Positions 34,760 through 43,686 of a stretch of DNA of 64,000 bases are shown piece by piece. The stretch spans positions 1 through 64,000 of the forward strand of contig NZ_JBKKJT010000013.1 in the NCBI RefSeq assembly GCF_046614675.1. The letters run 5' to 3'. Under the pieces are notes generated by a model that was not told the origin of the DNA, searched no databases, and saw nothing but the letters and a program-made list of their open reading frames with translations. The stretch comes from Chryseobacterium cupriresistens (GTDB taxonomy: Bacteria; Bacteroidota; Bacteroidia; Flavobacteriales; Weeksellaceae). The stretch's first letter is position 1; each line of letters opens with the position of its first letter. The position numbers were made by a program, and so were the translations under genes.

Positions 34760-34904
34760 ATGACTCAAAAACAAAAAAAATCCTTTACACAAAAGAAAAG
34801 AGTAAAAATTTTAAAATTAAATTCACAAAAATGTGATTTGTTTTCATTTTATTATTATTTTTGACGCAAATCAAAACTGATTCACAACCATTTAACAAAA
34901 TTGT

Positions 34905-36563
34905 ATGAAAACAAAAATCAATCTTTTCGCATTGTTTGCGTTCTGTTCTACTCTGTCATTCGGGCAGGACAGTCAGCCCAAAATGGCTACTGAACAAAAT
35001 TCAATTATTTATGTATGCTTTTCAAAAGGCATCAATTCAGAAAAAACAGCCTTCAGCAGAAACGCTGATCTGGAAAGATTTTCAAGAGAAAATCACATCG
35101 CATTCAAGTATGATCTGGACTTCACAGACAGCAAACTTGATGAAATGGCCAGAAACAGCAAGGCCATCGGAAATTCCACGGAATCTGTGGAAAAACTGAA
35201 AAGAATTTATAAGGCTGATATTCCTATTCAAAATAAAGAAACCTCAGAAAAAATCATCCATACTCTGGAGAGGTTTCCTGAGATAGAATATGTATCTGTA
35301 ATGAGTGGCGAGCCTATCGAACCACCTTTGGTAAATGCTTTTGTGGCAACTCCTGATCTGGAAAGCCTGCAGACCTACCTGAATGATAATCCGGGAATCA
35401 ACGCCAAATATGCATGGTCCCGAGGAATCACAGGCCAGAATATCCGTGTGCGGGATGTAGAATATGGGTTCTATAAAACTCACGAGATGCTGTCTAATCA
35501 AAACTCCATACAACTGGAACCGGGATATTCTCCAAATGCCGGACTGGCCAATAATAATTACCGTGATCACGGAACGGCAGTAGTAAGTATTTTAGGTTCT
35601 GTAAAAGATAATATTGGGCTTACGGGAGCAGCCTACAATACTTCTGAGATAAAAGGCTATATGGAATGGACGACAGTAGGTTATAACAGAGCTTCTGCCG
35701 TGAGCAGATCCATCAACGCTTCTCAGGCCGGAGATATTATTTTGTATGAAATGCAGACTGGCGGAAAAGACGGGCAATATTGTCCTGCAGAATATGATAA
35801 AGTAATCTGGGATCTTACAAAAGCTGCTACTGATTCAGGAATCATTATTATCGCAGCGGCAGGTAACGGGAATCAGAACCTGGATGACCCTTTTTATGCT
35901 ACGTATCTTGCGAGAGGAAACAGCGGAGCTATCATTGTAGGAGCAGGATCTCCCAATACTACCCATTCAAAATTAAGTTTCAGTACTTATGGAAACAGAG
36001 TGGATGTACAGGGCTGGGGAAGCAGTGTGATGGCAGCAGGTTATGGGTCTTATGCGAAATATGACAATGATAACAACAGAACCTATAATTATTTCAGCGG
36101 CACCAGTTCTGCTACGCCGGTGGTATCTTCTGCGGCTATTTTGATCCAGTCTTACTATCGTCAGACTACAGGTCAGTACTTAACCCCTTCAGCGATGAAA
36201 AACCTTTTAATTTCAACGGGGATTCCTCAGGGAGGAACTGTGACCGGCCAAAAGATCGGACCTCTTCCCAATGTGAAGAATGCGATTCTTCAGCTGGAAA
36301 GTAAATTGGCAACACCTGTTACAGCTTTACCGGCATTGGAAGTTAAGATCTATCCTAACCCGTCCAGCAGTTCTATCGCTATTCAAAGCAATGAAAATAA
36401 AAAACTGGATGTAGAGATTATTAACCTTCAGGGTCGTACGGTTATCAAAAATTCAGTTGTACCAAATGAGAAAATTGATATTTCCCAATTACCGACAGGT
36501 CAGTATATTATTAATATTAATGAAGGCCAGAGAAGAGTTGTTGAAAAACTGACAAAGCTCTAA
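34905..36563 (+). CDS. Secreted S8 (subtilisin-like) peptidase with type IX sorting domain
   Basis: A 552-residue extracellular serine protease. Signal peptide (1-20, LSFGQ), a propeptide-like region to about 165, then the catalytic domain: Asp in VRDVEYGF, His in YRDHGTAV, oxyanion Asn in AAAGNGN and Ser in SGTSSATPV. The Asp motif lacks the usual D-[ST]-G, as in some Bacteroidota subtilases. The last 75 residues form a type A sorting domain (VKIYPNPSSSS to GQYIINI), so export is through SprA. It is expressed alone: terminators lie on both sides. Confidence 0.9.
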   Translation: MKTKINLFALFAFCSTLSFGQDSQPKMATEQNSIIYVCFSKGINSEKTAFSRNADLERFSRENHIAFKYDLDFTDSKLDEMARNSKAIGNSTESVEKLKRIYKADIPIQNKETSEKIIHTLERFPEIEYVSVMSGEPIEPPLVNAFVATPDLESLQTYLNDNPGINAKYAWSRGITGQNIRVRDVEYGFYKTHEMLSNQNSIQLEPGYSPNAGLANNNYRDHGTAVVSILGSVKDNIGLTGAAYNTSEIKGYMEWTTVGYNRASAVSRSINASQAGDIILYEMQTGGKDGQYCPAEYDKVIWDLTKAATDSGIIIIAAAGNGNQNLDDPFYATYLARGNSGAIIVGAGSPNTTHSKLSFSTYGNRVDVQGWGSSVMAAGYGSYAKYDNDNNRTYNYFSGTSSATPVVSSAAILIQSYYRQTTGQYLTPSAMKNLLISTGIPQGGTVTGQKIGPLPNVKNAILQLESKLATPVTALPALEVKIYPNPSSSSIAIQSNENKKLDVEIINLQGRTVIKNSVVPNEKIDISQLPTGQYIININEGQRRVVEKLTKL

Positions 36564-36599
36564 AAAATAAAGATTTTTATATACATTTTACTTCACATT

Positions 36600-36632
36600 A
36601 AACCCTCTTCCAGAATACTGCAAGAGGGTTTT
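36600..36632. terminator. Bidirectional terminator
   Basis: AAACCCTCTT (36600-36609) pairs with AAGAGGGTTT (36622-36631). It lies between the convergent peptidase and lipoprotein genes. Confidence 0.75.
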
Positions 36633-36653
36633 AAATAGTAATTTTTTTTGCAC

Positions 36654-37166
36654 TTATTGCGCAGGAACACTGCTGAAATTCAGTGCCACTTTGATGTTCA
36701 TATCTGAAGAGGTCTGATTTTTCAGCTCGTACACTGTTCTTACTGTTAAACCAGAACTTTTTACAATTTCATCCAGAAATCCGGTATCATTAAGATCAAG
36801 ATTTAAGCTGGAAGAATTGGTGGAAATATTGGAACGCGAAGCGATGAGTCTTTCTCCCGTTCCGTTGGATGAAACGTATATTTTTACAGTTTTGAAAGCA
36901 CCCAGATTTCCTCCTGAAGGAGAAGCTACAGAGATTTTCGCATCTGAAATTCTTACGTCTTTAATTTTTGCATTGTTATTTCCTCCGAACCAGGTCTGTA
37001 CATTGGTAGCTGTTGCAGTGGAAGAAACTTCTTTATCTGCAGGAACTCCCGTAGACACCAAAACATTCGTTGTGTATGGAAATGTATTCTGAACCAGCGA
37101 CTGTACGGTTCCGCAACTTACGAGTACAGCTGAAGCGGCCATTGCTGTTAGAACTATATTTTTCAT
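36654..37166 (-). CDS. Lipoprotein, unknown function
   Basis: A 170-residue predicted lipoprotein with lipobox LVSC (Cys18). The mature part is Ser/Thr/Asn-rich with alternating beta-type segments and no recognised domain. It lies 61 bases downstream of another lipoprotein gene in the same direction, so the two may be co-transcribed. Confidence 0.65.
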   Translation of the reverse strand: MKNIVLTAMAASAVLVSCGTVQSLVQNTFPYTTNVLVSTGVPADKEVSSTATATNVQTWFGGNNNAKIKDVRISDAKISVASPSGGNLGAFKTVKIYVSSNGTGERLIASRSNISTNSSSLNLDLNDTGFLDEIVKSSGLTVRTVYELKNQTSSDMNIKVALNFSSVPAQ

Positions 37167-37226
37167 AATTTTTAAATTTTAAACTTAAAGGTTAGTTTGC
37201 AGAAATTGTACCAAATTGATTGAATT

Positions 37227-37766
37227 TTATTCTACAGTTACCGTAAAACTTCCTTTTGTATTTCCGGAAGCCATGTTACTTTTCCCGATAATCAGCCATA
37301 CTTCACCTTTTCCGGGAGTATCATAGGTGATTTCTCTTCCGAAAGGCCCATCATAATTTCCGTTTGGAAGTCTGATCTGATTGAACCGGATATTGAAGTC
37401 CTTTTCTTTGGTAGAAATTTTTGCTTTGATGTTCGGGCGGTCGTAGTGGGTCAGTTTTAAAATAAAATCCTGATCATCTTTTGTAAATTCTTCTCCAATG
37501 GTAAAAGGCAGCTGATTAGCATCCGCGGTTCTTATGATCTGTCCGTCTTTTTCATTTCTCATCACCCCTTTTCGCAGAACTTCCTTAGTGGCCGGAGCAT
37601 TGTTAATAATGGAGTCTTTCTTTCTTAATGCTGCAGAATCTGTTTTTACCACAGAATCCGGCATTTCTGTTACCACTGTAGAATCCTTCTCCGGAACGTT
37701 TGTCACAGCTGGATCTTTTTTACAGGCAACAATAATCAAAGGAATTAACAATAAGCTTTTTTTCAT
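37227..37766 (-). CDS. Lipoprotein, unknown function
   Basis: A 179-residue predicted lipoprotein: a short signal ending IVAC, then a disordered Asp/Lys/Val-rich linker (residues 16-75) and a compact C-terminal beta domain (about 85-179) ending in WLIIGKSNMASGNTKGSFTVTVE. I do not recognise the family. Confidence 0.65.
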   Translation of the reverse strand: MKKSLLLIPLIIVACKKDPAVTNVPEKDSTVVTEMPDSVVKTDSAALRKKDSIINNAPATKEVLRKGVMRNEKDGQIIRTADANQLPFTIGEEFTKDDQDFILKLTHYDRPNIKAKISTKEKDFNIRFNQIRLPNGNYDGPFGREITYDTPGKGEVWLIIGKSNMASGNTKGSFTVTVE

Positions 37767-37819
37767 AATAATTATTTTAAGAATGGATCAACATTAATTA
37801 TGCTGAGCTCATTTAAATG

Positions 37820-38524
37820 CTAAAACTGTTCCAATCCGTTTAATGATTTGCTTCCCGGCCGCAATTCTTTTTCTTCACTGATGCCCGACCATTTAAATGT
37901 AAAGTACATAAAGTTGAGCATAATTCCCATCAAAAGAGTAACACCCCATGTTTTGGTATATTCCATCGGATAAATAAATCTCACTACAATATCAGAGAAC
38001 AGGCCGAAAGGATTATTAAGTACATCCCAGCTGTTCCATCTCAGAAAACGGCCAAGATAAACTCCAAAGCTGCTCATGAAAAGAAAAAATACAATAATTC
38101 CATTGATACTATTTTTTTTCCCGTAATAAGAAAGTTTTTTTTCAATATCATTAAGGCTAATAAATCCGCAGATCAGGCCGGTCCATGCATAAGAAAGAAT
38201 CACAATGAGATCATACCAGACCGGGATTGAATTTCTTGCTCTGAGATGAAAAAGATCTGTCAGGATGTAGGGAGAATTGGGAAAGAACAAAATCCAGATT
38301 ATAATAATAAAGACCAGCGAGATTTTACTTCTGATATTAAAAGCAAGAACAAAAGAACTTAATAATAAAGGAATCCACGCCAGAAAGAGGTTCCAGTTGA
38401 GAAACAAAAACACTTTTGTATCACTGATATAGTATCTAAAAGCAGAAAGACTGAAACAGAATATGGTCATCATTATCAACAATACATTAATTTTAAATCT
38501 TGAGGGTTCTACAAAGTTTTTCAT
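37820..38524 (-). CDS. DUF1361 membrane protein
   Basis: A 234-residue polytopic membrane protein with about six helices. The DUF1361 core NLFLAWIPLLLS and FFPNSPYILTDLFHL is clear. No function is established for the family. It is the last gene of the leftward membrane-protein cluster and lies 6 bases after the DUF4153-like gene. Confidence 0.85.
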   Translation of the reverse strand: MKNFVEPSRFKINVLLIMMTIFCFSLSAFRYYISDTKVFLFLNWNLFLAWIPLLLSSFVLAFNIRSKISLVFIIIIWILFFPNSPYILTDLFHLRARNSIPVWYDLIVILSYAWTGLICGFISLNDIEKKLSYYGKKNSINGIIVFFLFMSSFGVYLGRFLRWNSWDVLNNPFGLFSDIVVRFIYPMEYTKTWGVTLLMGIMLNFMYFTFKWSGISEEKELRPGSKSLNGLEQF

Positions 38525-38530
38525 GATCTT

Positions 38531-39901
38531 TTATTTTATAGTCTGATAATATAAAATCTTTGAAATAAAGTTTTTGGATGTTTTGTTTTTCACCTTATCC
38601 TGCAAGGTCTTTTTAAGTTTCTCATCATTTTTTTCATCCGCATATTTCAGAAGTGCTTTTTCACTGAAGTTGATAGACGTTACATGATAGTTGACCGCAA
38701 AATCCTTTCGTTTCATATTCTGGGAAGTAATAAAACCACCCCAGTTGAAGTAACTGCACACAAGGACAGTTCCATAAAAATACCAGATCATTGTATTAAC
38801 AAGGAAAATATTTCTTTTTTGCTTTTGAATTTTAACATAAGTCAGAACAAGGCCGATCAGTGATAAAAGCAGGAAAGCAAATACACCTAGTCTTTTATAG
38901 GTAAATGCATAATAAACAATATACTCATAATTTTTAAGGGCTGCGGAAATAACAAGAACAGCATTAAGGAAAATCCATATTTTGGCTAATACTTTCAGTG
39001 AACCTGCTTTTGGATCAAAATTAAATCCTGATTTAAAATAAAACATAATCACAAGAATTGCCATGACAATAGACATAATAACGGCGTTTACTCTCTCATG
39101 GGTTTCTTCTGAAAGCTGAACAGGTGTTTTTACAGCTTCATAAAACTGTTCATAATTATAGGTAATAATAAAGAATACCAATAAAACATTCAGCAAGACA
39201 AAAGAAATGATTCCGCTTATTCTTTCTGCATCAAGATCAAGAAAGGAATAAGTAGCTTCGGGAATCCGGGATTCTTTGCGGAACTCGTTATCCAGAACAT
39301 GATTGTTTTTATAGATCAACTTTTCCACTGCATAATTCCAGTAATTAAAGGCAATAAAGAATCCCAGCACAGAGAGACAGAATACCTGCCATAGATTAAT
39401 ATCCAGCTCATAATCTGTGAAAAGGGCTGCAAAATGGTCGCTTCCTGCAGAATATATTCCAAAGAAAACAGAAACCAGCACCAGCGGAATCAAAAAGAAA
39501 GCCAATGTCTTTTGCCAAAATCCTGAAAAATTTTTCTTAGGCAGCCACTCATCAAAGCTAAAAAAACGACAGAAGGAAGTACAGCTATTCACAATAAAAA
39601 CCGGTATTAAAAAGAGAATCTTCAGCCTTCTGTTCTTTGATTTATATCCCAGCAAAAGCAACGAGCTCACCACTGCAATAAAGGATGTAAAATCTCCAAA
39701 CCAGGCAAATGCAATGCTGGATAGAATACTTGTTGCAAAAAGGCCATATAGTATTCCTGTTTTATTTTTTGCAGGTGTTCTGAAAAGTGTTAATAATGCG
39801 TAGACAATTCCAAGAATTCCAAGATTAAGCCCCAGCTCCTGATCATAAAAAACGATGACAAAGAGAATGGCTGTAAGAAATATATAATGATGTGTTTTCA
39901 T
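38531..39901 (-). CDS. DUF4153/DUF4173-like membrane protein
   Basis: A 456-residue integral membrane protein with about 11-12 hydrophobic segments. The layout and the central ERISGIISFVLLNVLLVFFI and YKRLGVFAFLLLSLIGL segments fit the DUF4153/DUF4173 group, whose role is unknown. Co-transcribed with the DUF1361 gene. Confidence 0.75.
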   Translation of the reverse strand: MKTHHYIFLTAILFVIVFYDQELGLNLGILGIVYALLTLFRTPAKNKTGILYGLFATSILSSIAFAWFGDFTSFIAVVSSLLLLGYKSKNRRLKILFLIPVFIVNSCTSFCRFFSFDEWLPKKNFSGFWQKTLAFFLIPLVLVSVFFGIYSAGSDHFAALFTDYELDINLWQVFCLSVLGFFIAFNYWNYAVEKLIYKNNHVLDNEFRKESRIPEATYSFLDLDAERISGIISFVLLNVLLVFFIITYNYEQFYEAVKTPVQLSEETHERVNAVIMSIVMAILVIMFYFKSGFNFDPKAGSLKVLAKIWIFLNAVLVISAALKNYEYIVYYAFTYKRLGVFAFLLLSLIGLVLTYVKIQKQKRNIFLVNTMIWYFYGTVLVCSYFNWGGFITSQNMKRKDFAVNYHVTSINFSEKALLKYADEKNDEKLKKTLQDKVKNKTSKNFISKILYYQTIK

Positions 39902-39959
39902 GAGGTTAATTATTTAAAAGATTGAAAGAATTGAAAGATTTAATTTACAGAGATAGAGA

Positions 39960-40253
39960 TTAGCAAAAATTAAAGAATAGGGTGAGGTATAGAAAAGTAA
40001 CAGGGATATTGAGCAGCAATAGAAGGACAGAGTTTCCGTTTCTTTTCTTTTCGGAAATATCACTCAGGAATTCCATCAACTCATATAAAGTGATCAACAG
40101 GTTCGTTACAGCAGCAATCACAACGTAATAAAACCCAAATATGATCAGAAATTCAGCTCTTGTGATCCAAAATAAAAGCAGCAAAGAGGTACCCAGCAAA
40201 AAGGAGATTAAAAATGTCTTCTCCCCTAGTGGGCTGAATTTTATTTTTTCCAT
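39960..40253 (-). CDS. Small membrane protein
   Basis: 97 residues, with three hydrophobic segments (about 11-31, 33-55, 74-95). It shows the same plan as the gene at 40757 and neighbours the Coq4-like gene; the two small proteins may be distant paralogues. Function unknown. Confidence 0.6.
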   Translation of the reverse strand: MEKIKFSPLGEKTFLISFLLGTSLLLLFWITRAEFLIIFGFYYVVIAAVTNLLITLYELMEFLSDISEKKRNGNSVLLLLLNIPVTFLYLTLFFNFC

Positions 40254-40264
40254 TATTTTTAATT

Positions 40265-40750
40265 TTAATGAAGAACTATCGTTTCTTTCTGTTGAATAAA
40301 ATCTTTCACATGCTCATAATTCTGCCATAGCAGCTCTTCAAAATCCCAGTAATGAAAGGCTCTCATATTTTGTCCCTTTTTATACGCTTTGATATAAATT
40401 TTCGCATACTCAGGCAGTATAATTGTTCCCAATACGATTGCAGCCAACAGATGTGCATTGAGTTTACCGTTTCCAAGGAGCAGATACTGCATGGCAATTT
40501 CATCTTCGAAGCTCGTTCCACAACCGGTAATCAGATGGTGTACATCATGATTTTCCATTTTGGGGATCATCGAAAAACCGTGTTTTCTGTAAAATTCTCC
40601 CAGTTTTCGGCCTAAAGAATCTTCCTGAAACTCCAGCAGTTGTTTTTCATTGAACTGCCACTGCCTTTTTTTCTTTTTGAAATATTTTCTGTATAGCTTT
40701 TGAGTTTTATCATACACAAAAAGCAGAAACTGAACACGTATTTTTTTCAT
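40265..40750 (-). CDS. Coq4-like protein
   Basis: A 161-residue protein with the Coq4 metal motif HDxxHx11E, read as HDVHH near residue 69 and a glutamate (SFEDE) 11 residues later. Eukaryotic Coq4 works in ubiquinone synthesis, but flavobacteria use menaquinone, so the role here must differ. Two small membrane proteins flank it (12 and 6 bases away), suggesting a unit. It is soluble or peripheral, with a basic N-terminus. Confidence 0.75.
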   Translation of the reverse strand: MKKIRVQFLLFVYDKTQKLYRKYFKKKKRQWQFNEKQLLEFQEDSLGRKLGEFYRKHGFSMIPKMENHDVHHLITGCGTSFEDEIAMQYLLLGNGKLNAHLLAAIVLGTIILPEYAKIYIKAYKKGQNMRAFHYWDFEELLWQNYEHVKDFIQQKETIVLH

Positions 40751-40756
40751 AGTGAA

Positions 40757-41059
40757 TTAATTAAAAATAACAAGATTGCATCCTATTATGGTATAAAGTA
40801 TAGCTATGGGTATATTGATCAGAATTAACCCCGCCGACTGTAAACAGGCTTTACTTGCAGACCGGTCTGCAGCAGCATATATCAACAAAACTGATAGGAC
40901 AATAACATTGAATACAGTTCCATAAGTAATCAGTAAAAATCCTGAGTCTGCAAACCAATATTCTTTTGTTAGAATGTATCCGAAAAGACAGATATTTCCG
41001 GCTAAAAAGAATAATCCGAATATGAATCTTCCGAAGTATATAATTTTTTGATCTTTCAT
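40757..41059 (-). CDS. Small membrane protein
   Basis: 100 residues with three hydrophobic segments and a FGRFIFGLFFLAGN start. It resembles the gene at 39960 in length and topology. Part of the tight cluster around the Coq4-like gene; function unknown. Confidence 0.6.
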   Translation of the reverse strand: MKDQKIIYFGRFIFGLFFLAGNICLFGYILTKEYWFADSGFLLITYGTVFNVIVLSVLLIYAAADRSASKACLQSAGLILINIPIAILYTIIGCNLVIFN

Positions 41060-41088
41060 TATTTCAAGGTTTAAATAAAGAAGGCTGA

Positions 41089-41379
41089 TCAGCTTCCCGC
41101 AAACGGGCTTCCGAAGATTCCTACTGCTAATTCGCCCCAGATAAGTACCAGAGCCAGCAATATGAGAATGCAGATCATCATTCTCTGACTTTGCTTTTTG
41201 ATTTTATTTCTAACCATATTGATCAGAAAAGCGGTTGTAAAAAGCAAAGCTCCCGCAATAAGAAAATCTGCTCCTGACCAGTTCACTTCCTTAGAAAACA
41301 GATTGCCAACCAAGGGAATACTGAGTAAAGCCAATGGAAGGGCATAAATGGCGATTGTTTTTTGTTTCTGTGTCATCAT
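41089..41379 (-). CDS. Small membrane protein
   Basis: About 96 residues with three hydrophobic segments. The frame extends to 41418, but that would run into an operator-like palindrome (41405-41422), so I place the start at the ATG at 41379; a second ATG follows at once. Likely the first gene after the HTH_34 regulator that the palindrome could control. Confidence 0.6.
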   Translation of the reverse strand: MMTQKQKTIAIYALPLALLSIPLVGNLFSKEVNWSGADFLIAGALLFTTAFLINMVRNKIKKQSQRMMICILILLALVLIWGELAVGIFGSPFAGS

Positions 41380-41404
41380 TTTATTTAATTTAAACATATA
41401 AAGT

Positions 41405-41422
41405 ACTTTGTAATTCAAAGTT
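41405..41422. promoter_or_regulatory. Operator-like palindrome, site 2
   Basis: On the minus strand this reads AACTTTGAATTACAAAGT, identical over 18 bases to the site at 42455. It covers the likely -33 box (TTTG) of the gene starting at 41379. Confidence 0.55.
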
Positions 41423-41443
41423 AATTTTCAAAAAAATATAGGA

Positions 41444-41734
41444 CTATCGCCCCAATAATTTTTCCAGTGCATCTAAATGCTCATTAAACGCCTGCCTTCC
41501 GCTCTGTGTAACACGATAAGACGTTTTAGGTTTCTTCCCGACAAATTCTTTCTTTACTTCGATATAGCCTGCTTTTTCCAGCGCATTGCTGTGGCTGGCA
41601 AGATTTCCGTCTGTAATTTCGAGCAGGCTTTTCATTTCAGAAAAATCAACCCAGTCGTTAACCATAAGAACGGACATTATCCCCAGTCTTACACGGCTTT
41701 CGAATTCTTTATTGAGCTGATTTATTTTGATCAT
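41444..41734 (-). CDS. Winged-helix regulator (HTH_34 type)
   Basis: A 96-residue single-domain DNA-binding protein. A winged helix-turn-helix fills the chain: recognition helix in TDGNLASHSNALEKAGYI, wing in VKKEFVGKKPKTSYRVT. This HTH_34/ArsR-like type often controls neighbouring membrane-protein genes in Bacteroidota. Identical palindromes lie in front of the genes on each side (41405 and 42455), so autoregulation of this cluster is likely. Confidence 0.85.
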   Translation of the reverse strand: MIKINQLNKEFESRVRLGIMSVLMVNDWVDFSEMKSLLEITDGNLASHSNALEKAGYIEVKKEFVGKKPKTSYRVTQSGRQAFNEHLDALEKLLGR

Positions 41735-41830
41735 TTTACTTTATCTTTATTCTGAAACACTGCTAAAATGCAATATGCTTGATTATTATTCCGATTTTCA
41801 CTACTCAATAGCAAAACCACATCTCATTCA

Positions 41831-42448
41831 TTATTTATACTTCTTATGCATGATCAATCCATACACAATATGCAGAACACCAAAACCAATGGCCCAGAAC
41901 AGCAATCCCCATCCTAAAAAGAACAAAGAAATAAGTCCCAAAATAATCTCAAGATATCCTAAATACTTTACATCCGTTAATGTATATCGTTCTGCGGCTA
42001 CCAGAGCCAATCCATAAAAAATAAGCGTAGCCGGAGCAATGAAAACAAAAAGATGATGATAAAGAAGCGCAAGGCAAAAGACACCACCTGCTGCCAAAGG
42101 CACTGCAAAGGTAACCAAAAGTCTCTTTGTTGTAGCATCCCAGATCTTCAAACCTTTCTTTTTACTTTTATGAGCTGTAAAAAGATAACCGCTGAGGATT
42201 GCAATTACCAGAATAACAATACCAATCAGGACAAGCTCTTTAACCAAGGCAGGTCCCAGAATATTTCTGTCCCCATCAAAATAACTGATTCCTTCCCTCT
42301 GAAAAACGCAGTACACATATACAGCACCGATAATAGCCGTTAAACCCGCAACAACTCCTGATAAACCACTTAGCGAAATAAATCTGGAAGACCGCTCCAT
42401 CATAGAACGGATATGCGATAAGTCTTCGTGATAGTTTTTTGAATCCAT
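41831..42448 (-). CDS. Multi-pass membrane protein, unknown function
   Basis: 205 residues with about six hydrophobic segments after a charged N-terminus (DLSHIRSMMERSSRFISLSG). This N-terminal pattern followed by membrane helices is common next to HTH_34 regulators in this group. The start codon is 6 bases from an operator-like palindrome, so the promoter is probably controlled by the regulator. Function unknown. Confidence 0.7.
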   Translation of the reverse strand: MDSKNYHEDLSHIRSMMERSSRFISLSGLSGVVAGLTAIIGAVYVYCVFQREGISYFDGDRNILGPALVKELVLIGIVILVIAILSGYLFTAHKSKKKGLKIWDATTKRLLVTFAVPLAAGGVFCLALLYHHLFVFIAPATLIFYGLALVAAERYTLTDVKYLGYLEIILGLISLFFLGWGLLFWAIGFGVLHIVYGLIMHKKYK

Positions 42449-42454
42449 AAAAAG

Positions 42455-42473
42455 AACTTTGAATTACAAAGTT
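42455..42473. promoter_or_regulatory. Operator-like palindrome, site 1
   Basis: AACTTTG-AATTA-CAAAGTT, a 7-5-7 perfect inverted repeat just upstream of the 42448 gene. It shares 18 bases with site 2 at 41405, in the opposite orientation. Confidence 0.6.
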
Positions 42474-42602
42474 ATGATTTATTTTCAATCTTCCAAGTTT
42501 TTTTTAAAATTCTGGAAATAATTCTCATAACGATATATTAATTGTTTTATAAGCAGCGGAAAAGCTAAAACTTGTATCCTGACATATAATAATGCACAAA
42601 AA

Positions 42603-42630
42603 ATCCGTAAAAACAAAAATTTCTACGGAT
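42603..42630 (-). terminator. Terminator after the enoyl-CoA hydratase gene
   Basis: On the minus strand ATCCGTA pairs with TACGGAT around a 14-base loop, followed by a T-run. A second small hairpin (GGATT/AATCC, about 42638-42649) lies before it. Confidence 0.65.
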
Positions 42631-42663
42631 AGCTTTTGGATTAAAATCCTTTATTTTTATACC

Positions 42664-43428
42664 TTATTTAGCCCTTAACCTTTCTTTAATAGACTCAATA
42701 TTTTTCTTTGCAGAATCTTCAAGAATAAGACTTGCACTCATGTGAATTCTTGCCGGCATCAATTCATTGAAATGATCTGTTCCTTCCCATGAAACTTTTT
42801 TAATTAATGCTAAAGCATCACTGCTTCTGGATGCTAAAGTCTGCAAAAATTTCTCCAGCTTTTCATCCATTTCTTCAATAGTATCTGAAACCGAATGATA
42901 AATATTATGCTGTTCAGCCCATTCAGCAGATCTGAAGTCTGCATCAATGGCCATAGCGGAGAATTGTGACTTACCTATTTTTCTTTCAACATAAGGGCCA
43001 ATTACAAAAGGGCCTATTCCAAGATTGATTTCTGTAAGTGCAAGAGCTGAGTCTTTAGTAGCAAAACAATAATCTGCCCCGCAGGCAATCCCTACTCCTC
43101 CGCCGGTAGTTTTTCCCTGTACTCTTACCACAACAATTTTCCCACAGTTTCTCATTGCATTTAAAACTTTGGCAAAACCTCCGAAAAATTGTGTGGAAGC
43201 TTCAAGTTCCTCAATGGCTAAGAGCTCGTCAAAACTTGCTCCTGCACAGAAAGCCTTCTCACCGGCACTTTTCACTAAAATAGCTTTCACTTCTTCTTTT
43301 GCCCCTTCTTCAAGGATAGTTTCTGCCAGTTTTTCCAAAATTGCTCCTGGAAGAGAATTACTTTTAGGTGTTCCGAAACTGATTTCGGCAATATTATTTT
43401 TAATTTCTGATGCTACAAATTCGCTCAT
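42664..43428 (-). CDS. Enoyl-CoA hydratase/isomerase family protein
   Basis: A 254-residue crotonase-fold enzyme. The oxyanion-hole loops FCAGASFDELL and GKTTGGGVGIACGAD are present, as is the TEINLGIGP helix with the second catalytic glutamate position. The first usual Glu (GGGxEL) is Gly here, as in isomerase-like or specialised members. It is far from the paa operon, which lacks a paaF, so it might supply 2,3-dehydroadipyl-CoA hydration, but the missing Glu argues for caution. Confidence 0.85.
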   Translation of the reverse strand: MSEFVASEIKNNIAEISFGTPKSNSLPGAILEKLAETILEEGAKEEVKAILVKSAGEKAFCAGASFDELLAIEELEASTQFFGGFAKVLNAMRNCGKIVVVRVQGKTTGGGVGIACGADYCFATKDSALALTEINLGIGPFVIGPYVERKIGKSQFSAMAIDADFRSAEWAEQHNIYHSVSDTIEEMDEKLEKFLQTLASRSSDALALIKKVSWEGTDHFNELMPARIHMSASLILEDSAKKNIESIKERLRAK

Positions 43429-43624
43429 TTTTATTTTTATTGGATTCTTACAAAAATACGAAATACAGCTCGTTCAGAGAAACTTAAAGTATAAATTTTC
43501 TTTTCCGAATCCGCAAAATTCAAGACATTATTACGTAGAAATACGGAGTTTTTAATTTGGTATTTTCTACTCTAGTACCTGCCTTTTATTAATTGTTCCT
43601 TTGAACTAAGAATTAATAACCAAA

Positions 43625-43659
43625 AGGCGGAATCTGAAAAGCCTGTAAAAAGAGTAAGA
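43625..43659 (+). promoter_or_regulatory. Leader motif copy 2, possible pseudoknot
   Basis: AGGC (43625-43628), loop GGAATCTGAAAA (43629-43640), GCCT (43641-43644), then AGAGTA and AGA (43657-43659). Relative to copy 1, AGC/GCT has become GGC/GCC and the TCC:GGA partners have become TCT:AGA. It sits 27 bases before the tail-collar gene. Confidence 0.55.
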
Positions 43660-43686
43660 AATCTAAAAAACTAAAAACATATTATC

